Below, one piece after another: positions 14,803-22,551 of a DNA stretch of 32,250 nucleotides (the stretch's first letter is position 1; each line of letters opens with the position of its first letter). The stretch spans positions 1 to 32,250 of the forward strand of contig USEU01000021.1 in NCBI GenBank assembly GCA_900553805.1, written 5' to 3'. Made by a program: the position numbers and the translations under genes. Source of the stretch: an uncultured Eubacteriales bacterium (GTDB lineage Bacteria > Bacillota > Clostridia > Oscillospirales > Oscillospiraceae). The notes below the pieces were generated by a model. The model searched no databases and was not told the origin of the DNA. It was given only the letters and a program-made list of their open reading frames with translations.

Positions 14803-16269
14803 TCAGCAGCCTGCTTTTATGTCGATGATGCTGCCGTCGATGGCGTTGATGGCGTAGACGATCCAGGGGGAGGGACTGAAGGTGGCGGTGTCGTCGGAGT
14901 AGAGGTTTTTGGTGCCGTAGAAAACCCAGGCGGGGACGTACAGGCCACTCAACTTGTCGCCGTCGCGCAGGCGGATCATGCTCAGCCGGACGGTATTCAC
15001 ATTCACGGTGAGCCGGCAGGGCGTGCCGGACTCCTTTTCCAGCGCGGCAACCTCGGATCTAAATACGGTGACCGCCGTTTCCTTGAAGATGCGGGCTGCC
15101 TCCTTGTAGGGCAGGATGTCCACGTCCTCCAGCACCTGCTCGCCTGTGGTGACGGGGTAGCTCCAGTAAATATTGGAGATCCCGGTCTGATCCAGGGTGA
15201 TGTAGAGCCGCTCATAGAGCCAGGTGGGGCTGTCATCCTCCAGATAAAGGACGGAGGAAGGGGTGACCGCCGCAGGCAGCCCGGCGATATTTCGGGCATA
15301 GCACAGCCGCAGGGCGGAATCCCGGTTGTCGTAGGTTGTGGTGGTTTGCCCGTAGCCGGTCTTTACCTCCTTCGCGGCAAATACCGTGTCCAGCTGGATC
15401 AGCCGCATGGCGGGAAGGCCGGTTGCGGTAAAGAAACTGGCCATTTTCTCCCCCAGCGTTTCAAGAATTTTGTGCTGATCCCCGTCCAGCACGAAAACGG
15501 GGTAAACACCCTCACTTCGGCCGGCATCCGGCTGGCGGCGGAAGCGCTTCCCTGTCTCGCTGCAATATTCCAGACAGCTCCCGGCGGACCAGTCCATGAA
15601 ATTCGCGACACTCATGGTTTTTCCGCCGTCCGTTCGGGCGTCCAGACGCTGATATTCCCGGTCGCCGTTCAGGGTCGTGGCGGTTTCAGTCAGCATGGTG
15701 CCGTCGGTGGGGAGCTTGACGATCTCCTCCGGCAGGGTGTCGTAGATGGCGTTCAGCCCATCAATGTTGTCCTGACAAACCGCGATCTCGAATTCCCGGT
15801 CCTCTTCGGAAAGTGTCGTGTCGGCTTCCAGACGCGCCAGCTCCTGCCGGACTTCGGCCAGGTCGGCATCCGCCATGGCCTTGGTGTAGTATTGATTGTC
15901 TTGTGCATACCAGGCGTCCTCCCCGTCAAAAAGGTAGCGGAAGATGCCGCTGACCTGCTTCTGGGTGAAGCCCTGGCAGGAAGCCCGGTAGATCGGAACA
16001 GTTTCCACACGGCCGGGGAATATCTCCGCGCCCGCCGTAACGGTCACCTTTTTATCCTCGCTGACCGATCGGTATGTGAATTTTTTCGGCAGGTCCGAGG
16101 AAGAAATATCCGTAATTTGCTTTCGGACTTCATCCTTTTGGGAGGCTGTTTCGATCAGCCGCTCCAGGTTTGTCCCGACCGCGGCCGCGCTGGCGGGCAG
16201 TATCCAGGCGGGCAAACTGAGGGCGGCGGCAAGCCCCAGGGACACAATGCGTTTCCATGTTTTTTTCAT
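14803..16269 (-). CDS. Secreted protein of unknown function in two-component operon
   Basis: A 488-residue exported protein with signal peptide MKKTWKRIVSLGLAAALSLPAWILPASA. The mature part is soluble, with an acidic helical stretch at about residues 128-165 and a mixed region ending WIVYAINAIDGSIIDIKAGC. It recalls DUF6034-type proteins found beside clostridial sensor kinases, but I am not certain of the family. ATG 16269 is used because AAAGGAG lies eight bases upstream; a GTG at 16278 overlaps that site. It starts five bases after the kinase stop and has its own likely operator and promoter inside the kinase gene. The last codons may reflect a frame change (see findings). Confidence 0.8.
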   Translation of the reverse strand: MKKTWKRIVSLGLAAALSLPAWILPASAAAVGTNLERLIETASQKDEVRKQITDISSSDLPKKFTYRSVSEDKKVTVTAGAEIFPGRVETVPIYRASCQGFTQKQVSGIFRYLFDGEDAWYAQDNQYYTKAMADADLAEVRQELARLEADTTLSEEDREFEIAVCQDNIDGLNAIYDTLPEEIVKLPTDGTMLTETATTLNGDREYQRLDARTDGGKTMSVANFMDWSAGSCLEYCSETGKRFRRQPDAGRSEGVYPVFVLDGDQHKILETLGEKMASFFTATGLPAMRLIQLDTVFAAKEVKTGYGQTTTTYDNRDSALRLCYARNIAGLPAAVTPSSVLYLEDDSPTWLYERLYITLDQTGISNIYWSYPVTTGEQVLEDVDILPYKEAARIFKETAVTVFRSEVAALEKESGTPCRLTVNVNTVRLSMIRLRDGDKLSGLYVPAWVFYGTKNLYSDDTATFSPSPWIVYAINAIDGSIIDIKAGC

Positions 16270-16274
16270 GGTGC

Positions 16275-17711
16275 TCACTCCTTTCTGTGATGGCTTGATT
16301 GTACAGCCGGGGCTGTTTGGGAGTCATCATGGAGTTGTAAAAGAGTTGTAAAGGTGGTTTCTTTTCCCGTTTCGCTGCGCACCCGCAGCGTGGAGCCGTG
16401 CAGATGGGCGACCCGGCTGCACAGCGTCAGCCCAAGGCCAAAGCCCTCGTGGCTGCGGGAGCTGTCGCCCTGGAAAAAGGGCTGCATAATTTTATCCTGT
16501 ATTTCCTTCGGAATGCCGCAGCCGTCGTCGGATACGGTCAGCGTCCCGCCCTCCAGGACGACCCGGAAGTGCGTCGCCCCCGCCTTGCGGGCATTGTCAT
16601 AGAGGTTGGTGACAAGCATGGTCAGCAGATCGGCGTCCCCCAGGATGGTGTTGCTGCCCAGCTGAATCTCCAGCGCAATGCCCTGCTTCTTTGCGGCAGG
16701 CAGGAGGAGGGAGAGCAGCTGCCCCTGCAGCGCCTCCGGGCGCAGAGGGGTAAGCCCTATTTGGGCGTCCGTTACCGTAAGCAGTTCGGTAAGCTTGGTA
16801 TACAGCCGCTCTAAGCGGCGGCTTTCGCTTTCCAGAAAGGCCGTTGCCTCCACTCTCTGAGCCTCGTTCATGCGCAGGTGGGTCAGGGCATAGGCGTAGC
16901 CGGAGATGGCGGTGACGGGGGTACGCATTTCGTGGGAGAGGGCGTGGAGCAGCAGATTCTGCTCCCGAGATGCGGCCTCCACGGCGTCGATGTGGGCCTG
17001 AACGGATTGGGCCATCGTGTTAAAGCTCTGGGCCACCAGCCCCAGCTCATCCTGCCGTCCGCACTGAACACGCCGCCCATAGTCCCCGCCGGCAATGGCG
17101 GCGCTGCTCTGCTGCAAATCCCGCAGGGGGCGAAGCTCCATGGTCAGGAAAAGGAGCATTAGTCCGCCCGCTGCCACCGCTGCCGCCGTGCCAACGGCGA
17201 TGCAGCGGCGGCGGAGCAGACTTACCTGCTCCATCTGTGCCGTCACATCCCGGACGACGCTGACAAGCCGGTCCGATCCCATTGCAGCCCCCACTACGCA
17301 GTAGTGCCGTCCTGCGGTCTCCTGAAAGCCTGCCCGGAATTCCTGCTGCTCCAGGGTCACCGCCTCGCTTTTTCGGTCAAGGAGCGCGGCGGGGGAGAGG
17401 CCGGAGTTGTTGAAAAGTCCTTGCCCGTCTGCCTCAAGCACATAGCTGCTGCCCGTCGGGGTCTGGACGGCCAGGGAGATGAACAGGTACCGGGCAATTG
17501 CATCCGACGCGGAGCTGCCCACCGCCTCGAAATTCTCACGGAACTGGGCCGTCAGACGCAGCGCCTCGGCGGCGGTATCTGCGATGGCGACATTTTTCAG
17601 GATCCGCCGGGTGGCGCCGGTGATCAGAACGCAGCATACCGCCAGCGCCAGCACCAGCACTGCCACGGTCGCCATTGTCAGCTTCAGGCGCAGGGTGAGC
17701 GCTTTTTTCAA
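16275..17711 (-). CDS. Sensor histidine kinase
   Basis: Membrane kinase of 478 residues: first helix about 11-32 (MATVAVLVLALAVCCVLITG), an extracytoplasmic domain of about 130 residues, second helix near 170-190, HAMP linker (RPLRDLQQSSAAIAGGDYGRRVQ), HisKA box LSHEMRTPVTAISGY, and HATPase domain with N box NLYDNARKAGA, G boxes DDGCGIPKE and EGFGLGLTLC. All motifs are intact. The start is TTG 17711, directly abutting the regulator's TGA, with GGAGGTG upstream. It pairs with the adjacent regulator. Confidence 0.94.
   Translation of the reverse strand: MKKALTLRLKLTMATVAVLVLALAVCCVLITGATRRILKNVAIADTAAEALRLTAQFRENFEAVGSSASDAIARYLFISLAVQTPTGSSYVLEADGQGLFNNSGLSPAALLDRKSEAVTLEQQEFRAGFQETAGRHYCVVGAAMGSDRLVSVVRDVTAQMEQVSLLRRRCIAVGTAAAVAAGGLMLLFLTMELRPLRDLQQSSAAIAGGDYGRRVQCGRQDELGLVAQSFNTMAQSVQAHIDAVEAASREQNLLLHALSHEMRTPVTAISGYAYALTHLRMNEAQRVEATAFLESESRRLERLYTKLTELLTVTDAQIGLTPLRPEALQGQLLSLLLPAAKKQGIALEIQLGSNTILGDADLLTMLVTNLYDNARKAGATHFRVVLEGGTLTVSDDGCGIPKEIQDKIMQPFFQGDSSRSHEGFGLGLTLCSRVAHLHGSTLRVRSETGKETTFTTLLQLHDDSQTAPAVQSSHHRKE
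16298..16303 (-). promoter_or_regulatory. Probable -10 of internal promoter for secreted protein gene
   Basis: TACAAT on the minus strand (ATTGTA at 16298-16303), 29 bases before the start codon, with TGACTC at a 17-base spacing as a weak -35. It lies just downstream of the direct-repeat box at 16332-16353, as expected for an activator-dependent promoter. Confidence 0.45.
16332..16353 (-). promoter_or_regulatory. Direct-repeat box, probable response-regulator site (inside kinase gene)
   Basis: Two adjacent 11-base units on the plus strand, GAGTTGTAAAA (16332-16342) and GAGTTGTAAAG (16343-16353). The same arrangement occurs ahead of the regulator gene (18413-18434). An 11-bp period is the usual spacing of OmpR/PhoB-family half-sites. 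Confidence 0.65.
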
Positions 17712-18365
17712 TCAGTCCACCTCCAGACGGTAGCCGATCTTCGGCACGCTGACAATGGGCAGCCCGGTCTTTTTCCGCAGCTGGGCAATGTGGACGTCCA
17801 CAGTGCGGGTGCCGCCCTCATAGCGGATGCCCCACACCTCGTTCAGCAGTCCCTCCCGGCTCATGGCCACGTTCTTCTTGCGTACCAGAAGGAGCAGCAG
17901 ATCAAATTCCATGGGCGTCAGATTCAGGTCAATGCCGTCCCTTGTGACCGTGCGCCTTTCGGCGTCAATGGCAACGCCGCCCAGCAGGAAGCGTGTCTGG
18001 GCCTTGCCGCGGCGCTCCAGCACCTTTTCCATTCGCACCAGCAGTTCCATCATTTCAAAGGGCTTTACGATGTAGTCCTCCGCGCCGCCGGTCAGCCCCC
18101 GGAGCTTGGCCTCCAGGTCGCCCCGGGCGGTGAGAAAAATGACGGGGATGCCGTGCTCCTTCAGCGGCTCCAGCAGCCGAAAGCCATCCACCCTGGGCAT
18201 CATCACATCCACCAGCGCCAGGTCGGCGCTTCCGCCGCCGGCCAGATAGTCCAGCACCTGTTGGCCGTCAAATTTGGCTGACGTGTCGTAGCCCATCAGT
18301 CCCAGGTTCATACACAGCATTTTGTTGATGGCCGGTTCATCCTCCGCGATCAGTATCTTCCGCAT
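17712..18365 (-). CDS. OmpR/PhoB-family response regulator
   Basis: A 217-residue response regulator. The receiver domain has EDE at residues 8-10, phospho-acceptor Asp53 (ALVDVMMPRVDGF), and LTARGD...VKPFEMMELL; a C-terminal winged helix (LTPMEFDLLLLLVRKKNVAMSREGLLNEVWG...RTVDVHIAQLRKKTG) follows. ATG 18365 has AAAGGAGG seven bases upstream; the longer frame from TTG 18389 would overlap that site. It is the first gene of the regulator-kinase-secreted protein operon and has an 11-bp direct-repeat box in its promoter, suggesting autoregulation. Confidence 0.95.
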   Translation of the reverse strand: MRKILIAEDEPAINKMLCMNLGLMGYDTSAKFDGQQVLDYLAGGGSADLALVDVMMPRVDGFRLLEPLKEHGIPVIFLTARGDLEAKLRGLTGGAEDYIVKPFEMMELLVRMEKVLERRGKAQTRFLLGGVAIDAERRTVTRDGIDLNLTPMEFDLLLLLVRKKNVAMSREGLLNEVWGIRYEGGTRTVDVHIAQLRKKTGLPIVSVPKIGYRLEVD

Positions 18366-18388
18366 CCCATTGCCTCCTTTGTAATGCA

Positions 18389-18394
18389 ATTATA
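18389..18394 (-). promoter_or_regulatory. -10 element of second two-component operon
   Basis: TATAAT on the minus strand, 24 bases before the regulator ATG. There is no good -35; its place is taken by the direct-repeat box beginning 18 bases upstream, as in activator-dependent promoters. Confidence 0.65.
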
Positions 18395-18412
18395 TCATGC
18401 GCGTTCCAAAAT

Positions 18413-18434
18413 GCGATGTAAAATAGTTGTAAAA
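18413..18434 (-). promoter_or_regulatory. Direct-repeat box ahead of regulator gene, probable autoregulatory site
   Basis: Two adjacent 11-base units, GCGATGTAAAA (18413-18423) and TAGTTGTAAAA (18424-18434), similar to the units at 16332-16353 (core TTGTAAAA). Confidence 0.65.
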
Positions 18435-18441
18435 ACAAAAA

Positions 18442-18471
18442 CTGGCGTACCGCGAAAATGCAGTACGCCAG
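18442..18471 (-). terminator. Terminator of the NSS transporter gene
   Basis: Perfect stem CTGGCGTAC / GTACGCCAG (18442-18450, 18463-18471); on the minus strand it is followed by TTTTTGTTTTT. It separates the transporter gene from the two-component operon promoter. Confidence 0.88.
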
Positions 18472-18482
18472 AAGTGATCCTT

Positions 18483-19817
18483 TTACCGCCAGTTGAATGT
18501 GACCATTCCGTAGATATAGATGAACGCGATCGCCAGGGGAACCACATAGCGGAACACCGGCTTCATCCAGCCCTTTACCTTCAGGCCGACGCCCATATTG
18601 GCCTCCACCAGGAAATTCTCCCAGCCCCAGCCGAAGCCGTTGCAGCAGAACAGGGACAGCACCAGAGAGCCAAGAGGCAGAATGTTGTTGGACACCAGAA
18701 AATCCCAGAAGTCCAGCCAGGCCGTCCCATCCGCAAAGGGCTGGAAGTGGAGCACGCTGTAACCCAGCGCCGTGGTGAGAGCCAGCAGGAACAGCCCCAC
18801 GCCGCAGATCAGGCTTCCCTTTTTCCGGGACCAGCCGGTCTTCTCCCGCACCATGGCGAGGATGTTTTCACACACGCCCAGAACGGTGGACAGGGCGGCA
18901 AAGATCATAAACAGGAAGAACAGCGTACCCCAGACGCGGCCACCGGGCATATTGCTGAATACCGCCACCATGGTGTCAAACAGCAGGCTGGGGCCCGCGT
19001 TGACCTCCAGGTTATAGGTGAAGCAGGCAGGAAAGATGATAACGCCCGCCAGAAACGCCACCAAGGTATCCAGGGTGATCACATTCACCGCCTCGCCCAT
19101 CAGCGAATGCTCTTTGCCAATGTAGCTGCCGAAGATGGCCATGCCGCCCATGCCGGTGGACAGGGTAAAGAAAGCCTGGTTCATGGCGCCCACAAAAACG
19201 GAACCGTCGATTTTGGAAAAGTCGGGCTTTAAGTAGAAAGACATGCCCTCCTTTGTCCCGTCCAGTGTCAGGCTGTGGACGGCCAGCACCAGCATCAGCA
19301 CCAGCAACGCCGACATCATGTATTTGGTCACCCGCTCCAGGCCGCCCTGAAGGTGGGAGCACAGCACCGCGAAGGTGATGACCAGGGTGACAAACAGGAA
19401 GATCACATTCACCTTGGGATTGGTGATCATGGAGACGAAGCCCAGATTCGTATACTGCCCTGCCAGGAACTTGGTGAAGTAGTACACGATCCAGCCGCAC
19501 ACCACAGAGTAAAACGCGATCAGCGCAATGTTGCCCACCAGGCAGAACCAGCCGAACGCCCCCCATTTCTGCCCCGGCTTCTGGAGCTTCTGATACATAT
19601 GCAGGGGGCTGCACTGGGCCGCCCGGCCAATGGTAAATTCCATCACCAGCGCCGGAATGCCCAGGACGATCAGGCACAGCAGATAGATCAGCATAAAGCT
19701 GCCGCCGCCATACTGCCCGCACATCCAGGGGAATTTCCACACATTGCCGCACCCAATGGCACAGCCTGCCGAAAGCATGATAAAGCCCATGCGGCTTCCC
19801 AGCTGTTCACGTTTCAT
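18483..19817 (-). CDS. Sodium:neurotransmitter (SNF/NSS) family symporter
   Basis: A 444-residue Na+-coupled transporter of the LeuT-fold NSS family, which in bacteria usually takes up amino acids or related amines. The first-helix signature SAGCAIGCGNVWKFPWMCGQYGGGSF (unwound Na+/substrate site) is present, with WK where WR is more common, and the length fits the 11-helix bacterial type. Substrate cannot be assigned. GGAGGAAACGGAAT precedes ATG 19817. It is divergent from a LysR-family gene that probably regulates it, and it ends at a strong terminator. Confidence 0.93.
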   Translation of the reverse strand: MKREQLGSRMGFIMLSAGCAIGCGNVWKFPWMCGQYGGGSFMLIYLLCLIVLGIPALVMEFTIGRAAQCSPLHMYQKLQKPGQKWGAFGWFCLVGNIALIAFYSVVCGWIVYYFTKFLAGQYTNLGFVSMITNPKVNVIFLFVTLVITFAVLCSHLQGGLERVTKYMMSALLVLMLVLAVHSLTLDGTKEGMSFYLKPDFSKIDGSVFVGAMNQAFFTLSTGMGGMAIFGSYIGKEHSLMGEAVNVITLDTLVAFLAGVIIFPACFTYNLEVNAGPSLLFDTMVAVFSNMPGGRVWGTLFFLFMIFAALSTVLGVCENILAMVREKTGWSRKKGSLICGVGLFLLALTTALGYSVLHFQPFADGTAWLDFWDFLVSNNILPLGSLVLSLFCCNGFGWGWENFLVEANMGVGLKVKGWMKPVFRYVVPLAIAFIYIYGMVTFNWR

Positions 19818-19849
19818 ATTCCGTTTCCTCCGCTTCTTCTATAACAATA

Positions 19850-19878
19850 AACATAACAGCTGATCTTCTATTTGTAAA
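19850..19878 (-). promoter_or_regulatory. Probable promoter of NSS transporter gene
   Basis: Minus strand TTTACA (19873-19878), 17-base spacer, TATGTT (19850-19855). Its -35 overlaps the -35 of the opposing LysR promoter, so one bound regulator could act on both. Confidence 0.5.
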
Positions 19879-19900
19879 ATTGATAATACTGTGATATACT
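19872..19900 (+). promoter_or_regulatory. Probable promoter of LysR gene
   Basis: TTGTAA (19872-19877), 17-base spacer, TATACT (19895-19900) with an extended -10 TG. Confidence 0.6.
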
Positions 19901-19915
19901 AACGAAAAATTCGTT
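19901..19915. promoter_or_regulatory. Palindrome at LysR transcription start, possible operator
   Basis: AACGAA-AAA-TTCGTT, perfect six-base arms around three bases, directly after the -10, where autorepression would act. Confidence 0.5.
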
Positions 19916-19932
19916 TCTATGAGGTGTGCTTT

Positions 19933-20826
19933 ATGGATATCCATGTGCTTGATACCTTTGTGGCTGTGTGCGAATATTCCGGCTTTTCGGCGGCGGCGGA
20001 GAAGCTGGGCTATACCCAGTCCACCGTCTCCTCCCAGATCCGCCAGCTGGAGGCGGATCTGGATACGGTGCTGTTTGATCGGTTTTATCATCGCATCAGC
20101 CTGACGGCGGACGGGGTGGTGGCGCTGGAATACGCCCGCAGCATCCTGGGATCCCACAAGGAAATGCTTGCCGCGCTGAAAAAATCCCAGGCAGTGGCGG
20201 GGGATATTCGCTTGGCCATGTCCAGCTCCATCTGCAACCGCTATTTCCGGGGGGATTTCCTCGCCTTCCGCCAGCGTTATCCCGGCATCAATCTGGTGGT
20301 CATTGAGAGCGGAACGGAGCAGATGTTTGACATGCTCCGAAAAAACGAGGCGGATCTGGTGTTCACGCTGGACAGCCACATCTATCATTCCGAGTTCGTT
20401 ATCTGCGCCGAGCGGGAGGAAAACGTCCGCTTTGTCGCGGCGGCGAATCATCCTCTGCTGACACATGGGCCTATTACCCTGGAAAAAATTGCCGGGGCGG
20501 ATTTTGTCCTGACGGAAAGCAGCATGAGTTACCGCAGGCTGCTGGACGACCTCCTGTCCTCCCGCTCCCTGGAGATCAGGCCGGTGCTGGAGATCGGCAA
20601 CCCTCTGCAAATCTGCTCCATTGTGGCGGAAAGCAGCCTGGTATCCTTTCTGCCGGATTTCATCACCCGGAAATACATCCAGCGGGGGGAGCTGGCGGCT
20701 CTGCCGGTGGAGGACTGCGGCATCCGCGTGTGGACGCAGCTGCTGCTTCACAAGAACAAATGGCGCAGCCCGGCCCTGAATGCGTTTATCGATTTCTACC
20801 GGGAAATCATCTCCGAAGGTCCATAA
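19933..20826 (+). CDS. LysR-family transcriptional regulator
   Basis: A 297-residue LysR-type regulator: N-terminal winged helix-turn-helix (MDIHVLDTFVAVCEYSGFSAAAEKLGYTQSTVSSQIRQLEADL, residues 1-45), then a linker helix and a periplasmic-binding-like effector domain (about 90-295). ATG 19933 is used, with GAGGTG six bases upstream; the GTG at 19924 lies inside that site. Being divergent from the NSS transporter with overlapping promoters, it likely controls that gene in response to the transported compound (inference). Confidence 0.94.
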   Translation: MDIHVLDTFVAVCEYSGFSAAAEKLGYTQSTVSSQIRQLEADLDTVLFDRFYHRISLTADGVVALEYARSILGSHKEMLAALKKSQAVAGDIRLAMSSSICNRYFRGDFLAFRQRYPGINLVVIESGTEQMFDMLRKNEADLVFTLDSHIYHSEFVICAEREENVRFVAAANHPLLTHGPITLEKIAGADFVLTESSMSYRRLLDDLLSSRSLEIRPVLEIGNPLQICSIVAESSLVSFLPDFITRKYIQRGELAALPVEDCGIRVWTQLLLHKNKWRSPALNAFIDFYREIISEGP

Positions 20827-20871
20827 AGCTTATGTTTTGCTTACGAATTGTTTAAGAATGCCCCGAAGTGA

Positions 20872-20900
20872 TTGACTTTTTGCACCCTTGTGGGTAAAGT
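20872..20900 (+). promoter_or_regulatory. Promoter of secreted protein gene
   Basis: TTGACT (20872-20877), 17-base spacer, TAAAGT (20895-20900), 30 bases before the start. Confidence 0.7.
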
Positions 20901-20930
20901 GGAAGCAAGAACTTCAAGGGAGGATTCATT

Positions 20931-22505
20931 ATGGCTGTGAAAAAACGGGCAGCGCTTTTTAAAAAGCTCCTTTCCGGCGTGTGCGCCGCAGTATGCGCGG
21001 TCTGCATGGCGGGTGCCGCGCTTGCCCAGGAGCCGGAGGCCGCGCCGCTTCCGTACCGGGTGGAGGCTCTTCCGGCTGGCTACAGCGCCGTGCATGAGGA
21101 TGGTCAGATTTTGATCACCGACGGGCAGCAGACCGTGGGCGGCGTGGTAGGCTATCCCATCCCCGACGGGGTGTACGACCCTTATGACAAGTGGTTCGAT
21201 TGGCTGGAGGATGTAGGCATCCCGGACTATGAGGACGGGGAGCTGATTCTGGACAGCGCCATCTCCGACTTCCGAGGCGGCTGGCATGTGAATTTCCAGA
21301 GTACGACGGAGGGAGAACCGACCGTCCGGCACAGCCACCATTTTACCGTCCGGGGCAATACGGTCTATGATGCTTGGCTGGATGGTACCCTGCTGGACGA
21401 GACCACGGCCCGAGCCATTTATGAGGCGGTGCAGTATATCCGGCCGGAGGCTGCTCACAAAGACCTGACCATATCCATTGAAGGTGAGAAGGCCACCTGC
21501 CAGACGGAGCAGGTGATCCGCCGGGGGTATTCCATCTGGCTGCCCAGCGAGGGCTGGCCCTTTGGAAATCAGGAACTGATCGACGGCATCCCCACGGACA
21601 CCCTGGAATACGGAGAAAATGAGGCGATCCAGCTGCGAATCGCCACCCTGGCAGGGAAAGACCTGACCCAGGCGCGGCAGTGGGTGGCGGAAAGCTGGCC
21701 GCAGTATGCGCTCCTGGAGGACAAGCAGGGCGGCGTAGGCGGAACGGATGGCCAGGGAAATGTGCTTACGGCGTCGCTGCACTGCGCGGAAAATGTCACC
21801 TATGCCGTGATCTGTCTGTATCCGCAGGAGGCGGCTGAGGGCGGCGGCACCTGGCTCAGCGCCTTTGCTGATACGTTTGAGTTGGCCGAGGCCACCCCGG
21901 ACAGCGCCATGACGGAGGAAGAGGCGGATTACTTAAAGTGCCTGGCGGTGATGGGCAGCGTGGGCTTTTCGGCGGGGGGGGATTACTGGCTCTCCAGCAA
22001 GCAGACGCTGGACGGCACCGTGACCACCACCCAGTACCTGTTGACCCAGACCGGTAGCCTGGTTATTTCTGAGGAAGAACAGGATGGTTTCTATCGTCAG
22101 GCCATCCTGGAGGCCGAGGATGAAACATTCTGCAACGCGGGGCACGAGCAGGAGCCGGGGGAGATCGTCTGGCACCCCTGCGAGGAGGAGCACGAGCTAT
22201 TCCCGCCTGCCATGGACAGCTACGTTTGGAACAAGCACAATACCCGCTATGTAGGCAGCACGGCGGACGAAGCGGGGGAGTGCATCTCCTATCAAATGAT
22301 GGGCCGGGACGAAAATGGGAACAGAACGCCGATTTACAGCGTGAAGTTCTATTTTGACCAGAATGGTAGCTTCATAGAAAGCCGCTGGGAGCGTCTTGAA
22401 GCTTGGGCCGGGGACTTTGATACCGCAGCGGAGCGCATTGTATCCACAGATGCGCAGACAATTGAAGCGGAGGTTCAGCGCGAATACCAGCGGGCGATCG
22501 GGTAA
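20931..22505 (+). CDS. Secreted protein of unknown function
   Basis: A 524-residue exported protein. A Lys/Arg start and hydrophobic core, with AxA near residues 30-32 (AALAQE), form a signal peptide; no lipobox or second membrane segment is seen. The mature part is acidic and Trp-rich, with two parts separated near residue 325 (ATPDSAMTEEEADYLK). I recognise no domain. The first part has paired WFDWLED and SAISDFRGGWHVNFQS elements; the second ends in an ordered region rich in W, E and R. AAGGGAGG precedes ATG 20931. It is a single-gene unit, convergent with the gene at 22552. A run of eight G at 21974-21981 lies inside the frame. Confidence 0.85.
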   Translation: MAVKKRAALFKKLLSGVCAAVCAVCMAGAALAQEPEAAPLPYRVEALPAGYSAVHEDGQILITDGQQTVGGVVGYPIPDGVYDPYDKWFDWLEDVGIPDYEDGELILDSAISDFRGGWHVNFQSTTEGEPTVRHSHHFTVRGNTVYDAWLDGTLLDETTARAIYEAVQYIRPEAAHKDLTISIEGEKATCQTEQVIRRGYSIWLPSEGWPFGNQELIDGIPTDTLEYGENEAIQLRIATLAGKDLTQARQWVAESWPQYALLEDKQGGVGGTDGQGNVLTASLHCAENVTYAVICLYPQEAAEGGGTWLSAFADTFELAEATPDSAMTEEEADYLKCLAVMGSVGFSAGGDYWLSSKQTLDGTVTTTQYLLTQTGSLVISEEEQDGFYRQAILEAEDETFCNAGHEQEPGEIVWHPCEEEHELFPPAMDSYVWNKHNTRYVGSTADEAGECISYQMMGRDENGNRTPIYSVKFYFDQNGSFIESRWERLEAWAGDFDTAAERIVSTDAQTIEAEVQREYQRAIG

Positions 22506-22551
22506 ACGATTGCAACACCGCACGATCCGTCAGGCAGACGTGACCCTGCGG

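Noticed and set aside
16332..18434. Short direct repeats as a CRISPR-like array
   Set aside because: The units are 11 bp, adjacent without spacers and only paired; they fit regulator half-sites.
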